From contig NZ_CP163435.1 of assembly GCF_041051975.1 (NCBI RefSeq), positions 8,896,501 through 8,960,500 of the forward strand: DNA of 64,000 nt, in the 5' to 3' direction. The position numbers were made by a program, and so were the translations under genes. This stretch comes from Streptomyces sp. R21. Lineage in GTDB: Bacteria; Actinomycetota; Actinomycetes; Streptomycetales; Streptomycetaceae. The notes beneath the pieces were generated by a model. That model made no database searches and had not been told where the DNA came from. It was given only the letters and a program-made list of their open reading frames with translations. Within the stretch, counting starts at the first letter, position 1. Every line of letters begins with the position of its first letter. Positions 43,622-52,706 of the stretch are shown here, piece after piece.

Positions 43622-45346
43622 ATGGCTGACCCGCTGCTGTTCAACCCGCGCACCTACGACCCGACGCACTTCGACCCCGAGACCCGCAGGTTGCTGCGCG
43701 CCACCGTCGACTGGTTCGAGAGCCGCGGAAAGCGCCGGCTGATCGAGGACTACCGCTCACGGGCCTGGCTGGCGGACTTCCTCGCGTTCGCCGCCAAGGA
43801 AGGGCTGTTCGCGACTTTCCTGACGCCCGCCTCCGCGGCCGACGACGAGCAGCAGGACAAGCGGTGGGACACGGCGCGGATCGCCGCCCTCAACGAGATC
43901 TTCGGTTTCTACGGGCTCGACTACTGGTACGCGTGGCAGGTCACGATCCTTGGTCTCGGCCCGGTCTGGCAGAGCGACAACGCCGTTGCCCGCACGCGCG
44001 CGGCCGAACTCCTCTCCCAGGGCGAGGTGTTCGCCTTCGGACTGTCCGAGAAGAGCCACGGCGCCGACATCTACTCCACCGACATGCTGCTGGAGCCCGA
44101 CGGCAACGGCGGCTTCCGGGCCAGCGGCTCCAAGTACTACATCGGCAACGGCAACGCGGCCGGCCTTGTCTCCGTCTTCGGCCGCCGCACCGACGTCGAG
44201 GGCCCCGACGGCTACGTCTTCTTCGCCGCCGACAGCCGCCACGAGGCGTACCACCTGGTGAAGAACGTCGTCGACTCCTCGAAGTACGTCAGCGAGTTCC
44301 GTCTCGACGGCTACCCGGTCGGCCCCGACGACGTACTGCACACCGGCCGTGCCGCCTTCGACGCCGCCCTCAACACCGTCAACGTCGGCAAGTTCAACCT
44401 CTGCACCGCCTCGATCGGCATCTGCGAGCACGCGATGTACGAGGCCGTCACCCACGCCCACAACCGCATCCTGTACGGCCGCCCCGTCACCGCCTTCCCG
44501 CATGTGCGCCGCGAGCTGACCGACGCGTACGTCCGCCTCGTCGGGATGAAGCTGTTCAGCGACCGCGCCGTCGACTACTTCCGCTCCGCGGGACCCGACG
44601 ACCGCCGCTACCTCCTCTTCAACCCCATGACGAAGATGAAGGTGACCACGGAGGGCGAGAAGGTCATCGACCTGATGTGGGACGTCATCGCCGCCAAGGG
44701 CTTCGAGAAGGACAACTACTTCGCGCAGGCGGCCGTCGAGATCCGCGGCCTGCCCAAGCTGGAGGGCACGGTCCACGTCAACCTCGCGCTGATCCTGAAG
44801 TTCATGGGCAACCACCTGCTCAACCCGGCCGAGTACGCGCCCGTGCCGACCCGCCTGGACGCGGCCGACGACGACTTCCTCTTCCGGCAGGGCCCGGCCC
44901 GAGGCCTGGGCGCCATCCGCTTCCACGACTGGCGCACCGCCTACGACGCGTACGCCGAGGTGCCCAACGTCGGCCGTTTCCGCGAACAGGCGGACGCCCT
45001 CTGCGAGTTCGTCGCCACGGCCGCACCCGACGAGGAGCAGAGCCGCGACCTCGATCTGCTGCTCGCCGTCGGTCAGCTGTTCGCGCTGGTCGTGCACGGA
45101 CAGCTGATCCTGGAACAGGCGCGCCTGACCGGCCTTGAGCAGGACGTGCTCGACGAGCTCTTCGGGGTGCTCGTACGCGACTTCTCCGCGCACGCCGTAG
45201 AGCTGCACGGCAAGGACTCCGCCACCGCGGAACAGCAGAACTGGGCCCTCGGCGCGGTCCGCCGCCCGGTCGTCGACGAGGCCCGCTCGGCGCGCGTCTG
45301 GGAGCGCGTCGAGGCGCTGGCCGGGACGTACGAGATGGCGCCGTAA
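43622..45346 (+). CDS. acyl-CoA dehydrogenase family protein
   Basis: 574 residues, longer than the usual 380-400 because of N- and C-terminal helical extensions. The FAD region FAFGLSEKSHGADIYSTDM and the KYYIGNGNAAGLVSVFGR beta domain, then NTVNVGKFNLCTASIGICEHAMYEA, are the acyl-CoA dehydrogenase pattern. Oxidises an acyl-CoA to the enoyl-CoA; chain length unknown. GGAAGG lies nine bases before ATG 43622. Probably regulated by the PadR protein just upstream. Confidence 0.87.
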   Translation: MADPLLFNPRTYDPTHFDPETRRLLRATVDWFESRGKRRLIEDYRSRAWLADFLAFAAKEGLFATFLTPASAADDEQQDKRWDTARIAALNEIFGFYGLDYWYAWQVTILGLGPVWQSDNAVARTRAAELLSQGEVFAFGLSEKSHGADIYSTDMLLEPDGNGGFRASGSKYYIGNGNAAGLVSVFGRRTDVEGPDGYVFFAADSRHEAYHLVKNVVDSSKYVSEFRLDGYPVGPDDVLHTGRAAFDAALNTVNVGKFNLCTASIGICEHAMYEAVTHAHNRILYGRPVTAFPHVRRELTDAYVRLVGMKLFSDRAVDYFRSAGPDDRRYLLFNPMTKMKVTTEGEKVIDLMWDVIAAKGFEKDNYFAQAAVEIRGLPKLEGTVHVNLALILKFMGNHLLNPAEYAPVPTRLDAADDDFLFRQGPARGLGAIRFHDWRTAYDAYAEVPNVGRFREQADALCEFVATAAPDEEQSRDLDLLLAVGQLFALVVHGQLILEQARLTGLEQDVLDELFGVLVRDFSAHAVELHGKDSATAEQQNWALGAVRRPVVDEARSARVWERVEALAGTYEMAP

Positions 45347-45362
45347 CCACGGTGTGCAGTGC

Positions 45363-45398
45363 CCGCCCGCTCCGGACCGCAGGATCCGGGGCGGGCGG
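45363..45398. terminator. bidirectional hairpin terminator
   Basis: CCGCCCGCTCCGGA pairs with TCCGGGGCGGGCGG (one G-U), an eight-base loop. It lies between the convergent acyl-CoA dehydrogenase and DUF6348-like genes. Confidence 0.8.
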
Positions 45399-45441
45399 CT
45401 CGACCACGGCTCGCCCGTGACCAGGTACACCACGCGTCGGG

Positions 45442-46305
45442 CTACCGAGGCTGCGTCATCGGCGAACCGCCCGGGTGTCCCGAGTCCGGGTGCCCGCCGC
45501 AGCCGCAGGTCGTACCGTGGCTGTGACCCTGGGCGTCGGCGAGGTCGAGACGGACCGACGGGTAGCTCGGCTCCCCGCCGTCAGCCGGCACCGGGAGCAG
45601 CAGCGCGTAGTAACGAACGGCCGTGAACACCGGCGGCTCGGGCAGGTTCAGCGCCGCCATCGCGGCGGAGGCGGCTTCGTGGCGCTCCCCGTTGACGCGG
45701 ATCTCAGCCTGCATCGCGCCGGGTCGCCCGCCGTAGAAGACCTTGACCCCGTTGAAGAACGGCGATTCCAGGTCCGCGGTGAAAGTGGCTGCGATGCGGT
45801 GCAGCACGTTCGCGTCCAGCAGAGCATTCTGCAAGCGCCGGTTCTCGTCGACGTCGAGCCCGAAGCCGACCGCACCGGAGATGATCGAGTGCCACCCGGG
45901 AACGCCGCGCTCGTGACCGGGCCCCGCGTGGTCCGCGAAGCGCTCGCGACGGTCGAGGAGTTCCAGCATGCACGCACCGGCCGTCTGCACCCACGCGTCG
46001 GCCGCCTTGCGGGGATCCCCGGACATCGCGACCACGCAGTCCATGAAGCACGGCACGTCAGGCTGGACGCTCACGTCCGGCAGCGCGACGAGGTCGTAAT
46101 GGCGGCCGCCCCCATGGTGGGGCGGCGCGACGCCCACCGCCCATCCGCTCGGGCTGCTCAGCGAATTGCCCTTGAGCTCGGTGCCCCGCGTCACGCCGGG
46201 CGCGTACTCCTCAAGGCTCGCCTTCACGAGGGCGAGAAAGTCGAGGTCGGGCAGGCGTTCCTCAGGCGGCTCTGTGTTGCGCGCACGGCGTCGTATCCAA
46301 GGCAT
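45442..46305 (-). CDS. hypothetical protein (DUF6348-like)
   Basis: 287 residues from ATG 46305 (MPWIRRRARNTEP). A soluble protein with LDFLALVKASLEEYAPG, GRHYDLVALPDVSVQPDVPCFMDCV and WHSIISGAVGFGLDV; I believe this is the DUF6348 family but cannot verify it. The C-terminus is a His/Cys/Gly-rich tail (HSHGTTCGCGGHPDSGHPGG), possibly a metal-binding extension. Function unknown. Confidence 0.7.
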   Translation of the reverse strand: MPWIRRRARNTEPPEERLPDLDFLALVKASLEEYAPGVTRGTELKGNSLSSPSGWAVGVAPPHHGGGRHYDLVALPDVSVQPDVPCFMDCVVAMSGDPRKAADAWVQTAGACMLELLDRRERFADHAGPGHERGVPGWHSIISGAVGFGLDVDENRRLQNALLDANVLHRIAATFTADLESPFFNGVKVFYGGRPGAMQAEIRVNGERHEAASAAMAALNLPEPPVFTAVRYYALLLPVPADGGEPSYPSVRLDLADAQGHSHGTTCGCGGHPDSGHPGGSPMTQPR

Positions 46306-46407
46306 GCGGCGGATCCTACTGAGCCGCTCCGCACGTCCGGGCGAGCAGGCGCTGCGGCCCCCGCATACGTACGCCTCCTGGGCCTGGCTCAATGGTCGGA
46401 CGGCCGG

Positions 46408-46915
46408 CTACTGGTAGCAGTCGTCTCCACCGTCGTCCGGGTCGGGGCGGGAGCGCGTGCGGAAGGTGCGGCGGTAGGTGTCGGGGGGTACGCCGACCGT
46501 TCGGTTGAAGTGGCGCGCGGCGTCGTGGCAGTGCCCATGCCGGTGGCTGTCGCGATGGCGTCGACGCTGTCGTCGGTGTTCTCCGGCAACTCCTGGGCGC
46601 GGCGGATGTGTTGGGTGAACAGCCACTGCAGCGGAGCGGCGGCACGACCAGGCGGCGGGCGGCGGCGTCGGCGACCGACGACCCGTGGTCGAGGCGGACG
46701 AGGTGCAGGCACAGGTCCAGCGCGGCGGCCTTGCCCGCGGAGGTGAGCACGCTGCCGTTGTCCACGTAGAGCACGTCCGGGTCGACCTCCACCTCGGGGT
46801 AGCGGGCGGCCAGTTCATCGGTGTGCGCCCGGTGCGTGGTCGCGCGCCTCCCGTCCAGCAGGCCGGCCGCCGCCGGCACAAGGGCGTCCGTGCGGCCAGC
46901 GAGGCAAGACCCATG
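46408..46915 (-). pseudogene. frameshifted GlxA-family (DJ-1/AraC) regulator fragment
   Basis: Parts of one GlxA-type protein are read in three frames. AAAGLLDGRRATTHRAHTDELA and VLYVDNGSVLTSAGKAAALDLCLHLVRLDHG are the DJ-1-like half; a frameshift gives LQWLFTQHIRRAQELPENTDDSVDAIATATGMG, the AraC helix-turn-helix half, and a second shift gives HFNRTVGVPPDTYRRTFRTRS. The N-terminal 120 or so residues of the domain are missing. It is therefore non-functional. Confidence 0.8.
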
Positions 46916-47013
46916 TCCGGAATTGTGCGGGGGATGTCGTTCCGGACGCTGGCGGTGGGGTGCCGGTCACCGGCATGATGTACGCAGTTGATCATTCGAG
47001 CGGGGGAGAGTCC

Positions 47014-48045
47014 ATGGAAACGGGTCAGACGGTCGCGGTGTTCGGTGCGTACGGGCACACCGGGCGGTTCGTGGTGGCAGAGCTGCGGGAGCGCGGGTTC
47101 ATCCCGGTGCTCTCCGGCCGTGACGCGGACAAGCTGCGGACGCTGGCGGCTTCCCATCCCGGACTCGACGTCCGACCGGCGTCGGTCGAGGACCCGGCCT
47201 CGCTCGACCGCGCCCTGGCCGGTGCGGCGGCCGTGATCAACTGCGCCGGGCCCTTCGCCACGACGGCCGCCCCCGTGATCGAGGCGGCACTGCGCGCCGG
47301 GATCCCGTATCTGGACGTGGCGGCCGAGATCGAGGCCAATGCCGACACCTTCGCGCACTTCGCGGACCGCGCCCGCGCCGCCGGAACGCTGGTCGTCCCC
47401 GCGATGGCCTTCTTCGGCGGCCTCGGCGACCTGCTGGCCACCGCGGCGATGGGCGACTGGACCGCGGCCGACGAGGCGCACATCGCGTACGGGCTGAGCA
47501 GTTGGCACCCCACGGGCGGGACGCGCGACGCGGGCAAGGTCTCCGGCGAGCGGCGGGGCGGCCGGCGCGTCCGCTACACGAAGGGGCGGCTGGAGTACCA
47601 CCACGACGACCTGCCCACCCTGGAGTGGTCCTTCCCCGAGCCGATGGGCACCCGGCCCGTCATCGGCGAGTTCACGATGGCCGACGTGGTCACCATCCCC
47701 AGCCACCTGCCCATCCCCGAGGTACGCACCTACATGGCGACCGAGGCGGCTCGGGAGCTGTCGGCCCCGGACACCCCGGCCCCGACCGCCGTCGACGACA
47801 GCGGTCGGTCCGCGCAGACCTTCCTCGTCGACGTCGTCGTACGCTCCGGCGACGTTGAACGGCGGGCCGTGGCGCGGGGCCAGGACATCTACGCCGTCAC
47901 CGCACCGCTCGTGGTGGAGGCGCTCGACCGCATCCTCACGGGACAGGCCAAGGCGGTCGGTGTCGCCTCCGCCGGCGAGCTCTTCGACGCCCCGGCCTTC
48001 CTGCGCGCGCTGGCTCCGCACATTTCGCTCGAGCTGACCCGGTAG
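47014..48045 (+). CDS. saccharopine dehydrogenase-like NAD(P)-binding protein
   Basis: 343 residues. Rossmann motif VAVFGAYGHTGRFVV at the start, then VINCAGPFATTAAPVIEAALRAGIPYLDVAAE, the hallmark of the saccharopine-dehydrogenase / trans-acting enoyl reductase-like family. Substrate unknown. ATG 47014 has GGGGGAGAG just upstream. A strong hairpin terminator follows at 48055. Confidence 0.85.
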   Translation: METGQTVAVFGAYGHTGRFVVAELRERGFIPVLSGRDADKLRTLAASHPGLDVRPASVEDPASLDRALAGAAAVINCAGPFATTAAPVIEAALRAGIPYLDVAAEIEANADTFAHFADRARAAGTLVVPAMAFFGGLGDLLATAAMGDWTAADEAHIAYGLSSWHPTGGTRDAGKVSGERRGGRRVRYTKGRLEYHHDDLPTLEWSFPEPMGTRPVIGEFTMADVVTIPSHLPIPEVRTYMATEAARELSAPDTPAPTAVDDSGRSAQTFLVDVVVRSGDVERRAVARGQDIYAVTAPLVVEALDRILTGQAKAVGVASAGELFDAPAFLRALAPHISLELTR

Positions 48046-48054
48046 GCGAATCTT

Positions 48055-48088
48055 CGTCGTACGGGGGCCTCTTGGCCCTCGTACGACG
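48055..48088 (+). terminator. hairpin terminator after the saccharopine dehydrogenase-like gene
   Basis: CGTCGTACGGGGGCC-TCTT-GGCCCTCGTACGACG, a 15-bp stem with one mismatch and a four-base loop. Confidence 0.85.
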
Positions 48089-48121
48089 CGGAAGGAGGCG
48101 CCGTCTCCGGGCACGCCTCTT

Positions 48122-48137
48122 GTGGGAGCGCTCCCAC
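48122..48137. promoter_or_regulatory. perfect CebR/CelR-type operator
   Basis: GTGGGAGCGCTCCCAC, a 16-bp perfect palindrome containing the full 14-bp CebR box TGGGAGCGCTCCCA of cellulose/cellobiose control in Streptomyces (CelR in Thermobifida). It lies between the upstream terminator and the GNAT start, 18 bases before the latter. Confidence 0.8.
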
Positions 48138-48155
48138 GTCGAGAGGATGGGACTC

Positions 48156-48782
48156 ATGGATCACCAGCCGAGAGTGCGTTCCCACAGGACCGAAGACCAC
48201 GCAGCGGTGGCGCACGTGTGCGTGATGACCGCGGACAACGGAGGGGACTCGCGGGCCCTTTACCCGGACGAGCAGCTGATGCCGACCCTGTTCGCGCATC
48301 CCTACTGCCACCTCGAACCGGACCTTGCCTTCGTCCTCGACGACGGGACCGGCCGAGCCGTCGGCTACATCGTCGGCACCGCCGACACCGAGAGATTCGT
48401 CCGCGACTTCCGGGACACCTGGATCCCGCGCGTCGCCGACCGTTACCCCCGGCGTACGACGCCACCGCGCACGCCTGGCGACGCGATGGTCGACCTACTG
48501 CACCACCCGGAACGCATGATCCTTCCCGAACTCGCCCCGTACCCCGCGCATCTGCACATAGACCTGCTCCCCGAGTGGCAGCGCCGGGGCTTCGGCCGAG
48601 CCCTGATGGACGCCTTCCTCGGCGCGCTGGCCGCCCGCGCAGTCCCCGCCGTCCACCTCGGCATGGTCACCACCAACAAACCCGCCCGCGTCTTCTACGA
48701 CCGCCTCGGCTTCCACGAGATCTCCGTACCGGACCCGGGCCCCTTGACCTACCTGGGCAGGTCGACGGCCAGGACACCCTGA
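48156..48782 (+). CDS. GNAT-family N-acetyltransferase
   Basis: 208 residues. The acetyl-CoA-binding loop is HIDLLPEWQRRGFGRALMDAF, with the preceding strand AFVLDDGTGRAVGYIVGT and the later LGMVTTNKPARVFYDRLGF. ATG 48156 (MDHQPRV) is preferred since GAGAGG lies nine bases upstream; ATG 48147 abuts it. The sequence resembles bacterial relatives of O-GlcNAcase-associated acetyltransferases, so a sugar or protein amine is a possible acceptor. Predicted to be repressed by CebR in the absence of cello-oligosaccharides. Confidence 0.85.
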   Translation: MDHQPRVRSHRTEDHAAVAHVCVMTADNGGDSRALYPDEQLMPTLFAHPYCHLEPDLAFVLDDGTGRAVGYIVGTADTERFVRDFRDTWIPRVADRYPRRTTPPRTPGDAMVDLLHHPERMILPELAPYPAHLHIDLLPEWQRRGFGRALMDAFLGALAARAVPAVHLGMVTTNKPARVFYDRLGFHEISVPDPGPLTYLGRSTARTP

Positions 48783-48836
48783 CCGTCGGCTTCAGCCGCC
48801 GGAGCGGGCCGATCCCATGGGAGTGAACGCTCCACG

Positions 48837-49853
48837 TCAGCGCGAGGTAGCCGCTTCGGAGACCCACCCTCGCGCCTTGGCGTGGGGTACGACGAACACG
48901 CCGTGGCTGGTCTCGATCGAGTGGGCATGCACGGCACCGTGGAGGGAGGGTGGCCACTGCGTGGCTGCTGTCCAGCGGGCTCCGGCCAGTTTGAGGCGGC
49001 TGCGGCCATGTGGTTCCCCGGGACCCACATCCAGGTCGATGAGGTTCGCGCCACTGAGGTCGGCTCGCTCGAAATCCGCCTTCCACGCCTGGGCACCGGT
49101 GAGATCGGCGTCCCGGAGGTCCGCGCCGGCGAAGTCGCCGCCGCGGAGATCGGCGCCGCGCAGGTCCGCACCGCGAAGTCGGCCGTCCTGGAGCCGTTGC
49201 CTGCGCAGGTCGGTGTCGCGCAGGTCGGTCTCCTCCAGGATCGCCGTGCCGAGTGCCGTGTCGAGCCGCGCCTGGCGCAGGTCGGCGCCCCGGAGGTCCG
49301 CGTAGTGAAGGTCGGCGCCGCGCAGGTCGGCATCTCTCAAGTCGGCAGCACGGAGGATGCAGTTGGGCATCTTCGCATCCCGCAGATCGGCGCCCGCCAG
49401 GTTGGCGCTGTTCATGGTGGCCTTGGACAGCGACGCGTGGCGCAGGTCGGTGTCGCGCAGATCGGCGTGGCGCAGGTCGCAGCTGTCGAGATGGGCGTCG
49501 CGGAGGTCCGCCCGATGCAGATCGGCGCCTTCGAGGGTCGCCGACGTCAGATTGGCCACCTGGAGGTCGGCTCCCTGCAACTCGGCTTCGCGCAGGTCGG
49601 CGCCCCGTAGATCAGCGCCGCGCAGATGGGCGCCCCGCAGGCCGGCACCGCGCAAAGTGGCGTTCTGCAGACCGACGTTGACCAACCGCAGCCCTGACGT
49701 CACCACGGCCGTGCTCGGTTCGTGGGCGAGTGGCTGCCTGCCGGGCAAACCGCGGGGGATGCCGGAATCCCCGTCGGGTCGGAAGGCCGGTGCACGACGA
49801 GAGATCACAGCGATGACCCGGCCGGCGAGGCTGTCGACGCGCACAGCAGTCAC
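48837..49853 (-). CDS. pentapeptide-repeat protein
   Basis: 338 residues from GTG 49853, which overlaps the stop of the membrane protein gene (GTGA); GTG 49844 has better Shine-Dalgarno spacing and is equally likely. About 35 tandem A(D/N)LxG/x pentapeptides (ADLRGADLRGADLREAELQG and so on) form a right-handed quadrilateral beta helix. N-terminal 45 residues and a C-terminal domain (WKADFERADLSGANL through HGVFVVPHAKARGW) cap it. Some such proteins mimic DNA against gyrase inhibitors; no such role is shown here. Confidence 0.88.
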   Translation of the reverse strand: MTAVRVDSLAGRVIAVISRRAPAFRPDGDSGIPRGLPGRQPLAHEPSTAVVTSGLRLVNVGLQNATLRGAGLRGAHLRGADLRGADLREAELQGADLQVANLTSATLEGADLHRADLRDAHLDSCDLRHADLRDTDLRHASLSKATMNSANLAGADLRDAKMPNCILRAADLRDADLRGADLHYADLRGADLRQARLDTALGTAILEETDLRDTDLRRQRLQDGRLRGADLRGADLRGGDFAGADLRDADLTGAQAWKADFERADLSGANLIDLDVGPGEPHGRSRLKLAGARWTAATQWPPSLHGAVHAHSIETSHGVFVVPHAKARGWVSEAATSR

Positions 49854-50383
49854 ACTCCTTCTTGGTCGACATCCGTTGAACCAGGGGTCGTTTCGGGTGG
49901 GGAAGGCTGCTCCCCTCGTGCCGCCGTACCAAGGAGCGCCAGCGGGCCCCGATCGGGCGTGGGCCTCGTGCCCGTCTGCGAGGACTCCTGGAGCGCCGCC
50001 ATCGCGGCCTCGCGGCCCAGATGCATCAGCAGCGGCACCAGGACGGTGACCTTCTCGAACGCCAGAAGCGAGGCCGCACCCGTCACCACGGCCATCCACG
50101 CGGAGGCCGACGGCGACGTGCTCACGACGGCCGCGGCAGCCCCCGCGCCCACGACGATCCGCAGGCAGACGGCGATGCCGTAGGCCAGCAGTCCCGGGGC
50201 GGGCAGTTCGTCGGGGACGTGACGGCCCCGGGAATCCGGCTCCGTGCCGCGATCGGGAGTCAGCGTGCTCGCGCCCACGAGCCACGGCAGCATTCTCCGT
50301 CGCCGTACGGCGATGATGTAGTCGAGGGCTTCCATGGCGAAGCCGCCAAAGGCTCCCCACAGCACGCCTTCCCAAAGGACCAT
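49850..50383 (-). CDS. hypothetical membrane protein coupled to the pentapeptide-repeat gene
   Basis: 177 residues from ATG 50383 (MVLWEGVLWGAFGGFAMEALDY); a longer reading from GTG 50413 is possible. Two to three membrane helices are visible (GVLWGAFGGFAMEAL and LLAYGIAVCLRIVVGAGAAAAVV). Family unknown. It overlaps the pentapeptide-repeat gene by four bases, so the two are expressed together and may form one system at the membrane. Confidence 0.7.
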   Translation of the reverse strand: MVLWEGVLWGAFGGFAMEALDYIIAVRRRRMLPWLVGASTLTPDRGTEPDSRGRHVPDELPAPGLLAYGIAVCLRIVVGAGAAAAVVSTSPSASAWMAVVTGAASLLAFEKVTVLVPLLMHLGREAAMAALQESSQTGTRPTPDRGPLALLGTAARGEQPSPPETTPGSTDVDQEGV

Positions 50384-50560
50384 GGCGGCGAAGGTAGTGA
50401 AGCGTGCGCTCACCGCAAACTCGTGATGGCGGAGTGCTCGCAAGTGAACGGGGCTGACCCGAGTTGTTCGAGGAGCAGTCGGGTTGTGCCATGTGGTGAT
50501 CACTCCATCGCCTCGCGCGTTCATGCGCAAGCATCCGGCGATGCGGGCCGTCGTCGCCTC

Positions 50561-51316
50561 TCAGCGGAGTGGGGTCCGGGGTATCGAGGAGAAGTCCGCG
50601 TCGCGCGGTCGGCGTTGCTGCCACGGAAGGCTGACCAGGCCTGTCTCGTAGGCGAACACGACGGCCTGGACGCGGGTGCGGGCGACGGCCTTGGTCAGGA
50701 TGCTGCTGATGTGGGTCTTGACGGTGGTGGGGGCGATCGACAGCCGTTCGGCGATCTCCGAGTTGCTCCAGCCGGAGGCGAGGGCGATGAGGACCTCGCG
50801 TTCGCGCTCGGTGAGGAGGGACAGCCGCAGCTTCCGCTCGGGGGTGTGCTCGGGGATCCGATGGCGGACGGCGTTGATGAGTTCGCTCGTCAGCCGGGGT
50901 GAGATCACGGAGTCCCCGCCGGCCACCGTGCGGAGGGCGGCCAGCAGTTCGGCGGGGAGCGCATCCTTGAGGAGGTAGCCTCCGGCGCCCGCATGCAGGA
51001 CGGCGCCGGCGTACTCGTCGACGTCGAAGGGGATCAGGGCCAGCACACGGGGCGGGCGTCCTCTCGGTCGATCAGCGCCGACGGCACCCGGGCGGCTGTC
51101 GGGTCGGGCGATGCTGCGCAGGGTCTGGACGCCCTGGTGGTGGGGCGCGTCCATGTCCACGAGGACCACCTCGGGGTGGACCTCGGCGGCAGCTCGGACT
51201 GCCTCAGGACTGTGGGCTGCCTCGCCGACGACGGTGAGGTCGGGCTGGGCGTCCAGGAGCAGGCGAAGGCCGAGGCGCTGCAGCGCATGGTCGTTGACGA
51301 TGAATACGGTGGTCAT
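50561..51316 (-). CDS. atypical NarL/LuxR-type response regulator
   Basis: 251 residues. The receiver is close to the intact regulator at 52707 but has changes at key sites: acidic pocket VND instead of VDD, LALIPFD in place of LVLTTFD (conserved Thr/Ser lost), and an inserted basic loop (about residues 74-90). The phosphorylatable Asp (VLVDMD) and Lys (LLKDA) remain. The LuxR helix-turn-helix LTEREREVLIALASGWSNSEIAERL is intact. No kinase gene adjoins it, so it may be an orphan or cross-talking regulator. Confidence 0.9.
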   Translation of the reverse strand: MTTVFIVNDHALQRLGLRLLLDAQPDLTVVGEAAHSPEAVRAAAEVHPEVVLVDMDAPHHQGVQTLRSIARPDSRPGAVGADRPRGRPPRVLALIPFDVDEYAGAVLHAGAGGYLLKDALPAELLAALRTVAGGDSVISPRLTSELINAVRHRIPEHTPERKLRLSLLTEREREVLIALASGWSNSEIAERLSIAPTTVKTHISSILTKAVARTRVQAVVFAYETGLVSLPWQQRRPRDADFSSIPRTPLR

Positions 51317-51576
51317 GCGGGCGTTCTCCAAGCGGGAGTTCTCCAGCGGGCGGGAGATGCCATTGCTGCGCGCGTCGAGGTGGGTCGGGCGAAGACCCGG
51401 CCGCGGACCTCGGGTTGGTCCGGGGCGCGGCCGGGTCCTGTACCCGCGCCGGTGCCTGTCCCCACGGGCGGCGGCGCGGACCGGGCGCGCGCTCCGCTCG
51501 AACAGGCGCCCGGGGCTGGGATGTTGACGGTGAACGGCCTGCTGGTGGCCCGCCGGTTCACTCGGCCGTGGCGTGC

Positions 51577-52512
51577 TCAGTCCTTGAGGGTGTTCAGCAC
51601 GGCGGTGGCCATACCGCGCTCACCGCGTTCGTTGGGGTGGACGACGGCTGCCGGACTGCTGGGCCTGAGGGGTTCGATCCAACGGGTGTCCGTCGGGGAG
51701 CAGGCGTCATGGCCGACGGACGGGGTGAACGTGTCGACGTAGGTCGCTCCGGCGGCGTTCGCCCGATCGCGGAGCATGGTGTTCAGCTGCTGCTCCTTCT
51801 CGTGGAGGAACGTCACATCGCCGGGTGCCAGGGGGATATCGTCACGGCAGTCGGCGCCCTTGGTGGGCAGGATCGCCGGGTAGCCGACCACGTAGACGCG
51901 GGCGTCGGGCGCCCGGTGTTTGATCTCGTTCAGGGTGCGAGCGAGCCGGTCGCCCGTGGCGCGGATCTTCTGCGCCACCTTGTCGGTGTCGCCCGAGGTG
52001 TACTTCTCTTCGCAGGGCGCATCGTCGGAGATGTCGGCGACCTTGTCGGCCAGCTTGAAGAGCACACCGGTGGTCACACACTTGGTGATCATCGAGCTGA
52101 AGTCGATGTCGTTGCCGCCGATGCCGAGAGTGACCAGCTTCGTGGCGGCGGACAGTGCGGAGAGCTGTGCGGGGTTGGTGCCGTTGTCGGTGGACTGGGG
52201 AGCGGTGAGGTTGGTGATGGTGGCGCCGCTGCAACTGACGTCGTGGAAGTCGGCCGCCTTGATGCCGAGTCTTTTGGCCACGACGGCCGGGTAGTTGCGG
52301 CCTGAGCGGTCGCAGCCGGCCGGATCGCCGGTCTGGGGCGGGATCTTGGGGCCCGAGGTGTACGAGTCGCCGAGGGCGACGTACGGCCCCTTGGGCGGCG
52401 CCTTGTCGACGTTGTTGTTGGCGTTGTCGGAGTTCTTTCCGATGCTGACGGCGGTGACCAGTACCCCGCATGCCAGGGCCGTGCCTATGCCGGTTCGTGC
52501 CAACGGTCCCAT
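51577..52512 (-). CDS. secreted SGNH/GDSL-family esterase or lipase
   Basis: 311 residues with an N-terminal membrane/signal segment (TGIGTALACGVLVTAVSIG). SGNH blocks: YVALGDSYTSG (nucleophile Ser), GGND (about mid-protein) and the C-terminal VVHPNERGERG with the catalytic His. It resembles Streptomyces SEST-type esterases. AGGACA precedes ATG 52512. It lies between two response regulator genes, in the same direction as both. Confidence 0.85.
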   Translation of the reverse strand: MGPLARTGIGTALACGVLVTAVSIGKNSDNANNNVDKAPPKGPYVALGDSYTSGPKIPPQTGDPAGCDRSGRNYPAVVAKRLGIKAADFHDVSCSGATITNLTAPQSTDNGTNPAQLSALSAATKLVTLGIGGNDIDFSSMITKCVTTGVLFKLADKVADISDDAPCEEKYTSGDTDKVAQKIRATGDRLARTLNEIKHRAPDARVYVVGYPAILPTKGADCRDDIPLAPGDVTFLHEKEQQLNTMLRDRANAAGATYVDTFTPSVGHDACSPTDTRWIEPLRPSSPAAVVHPNERGERGMATAVLNTLKD

Positions 52513-52706
52513 TGCTGTGTCCTGTTCTTCGTCGTGGATGCTCAACTGCGGTGCGGGCGCCGCTGAGAGGCGGGGCCCTGAGCGGTGCCGAGGTGGGTCG
52601 GCTTCAGGGGACGTGTCGGTGAACACGGGCGGGGACGTGGTCAGATGGCCCGGCCGTGAGACGGGGCGGGCGGCTGGGGTGGGTCGGTTCCTGCGAGCGG
52701 GTCGCC

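Noticed and set aside
48889..49660. 15-bp DNA repeat family
   Set aside because: Simply the coding pattern of the pentapeptide-repeat protein.
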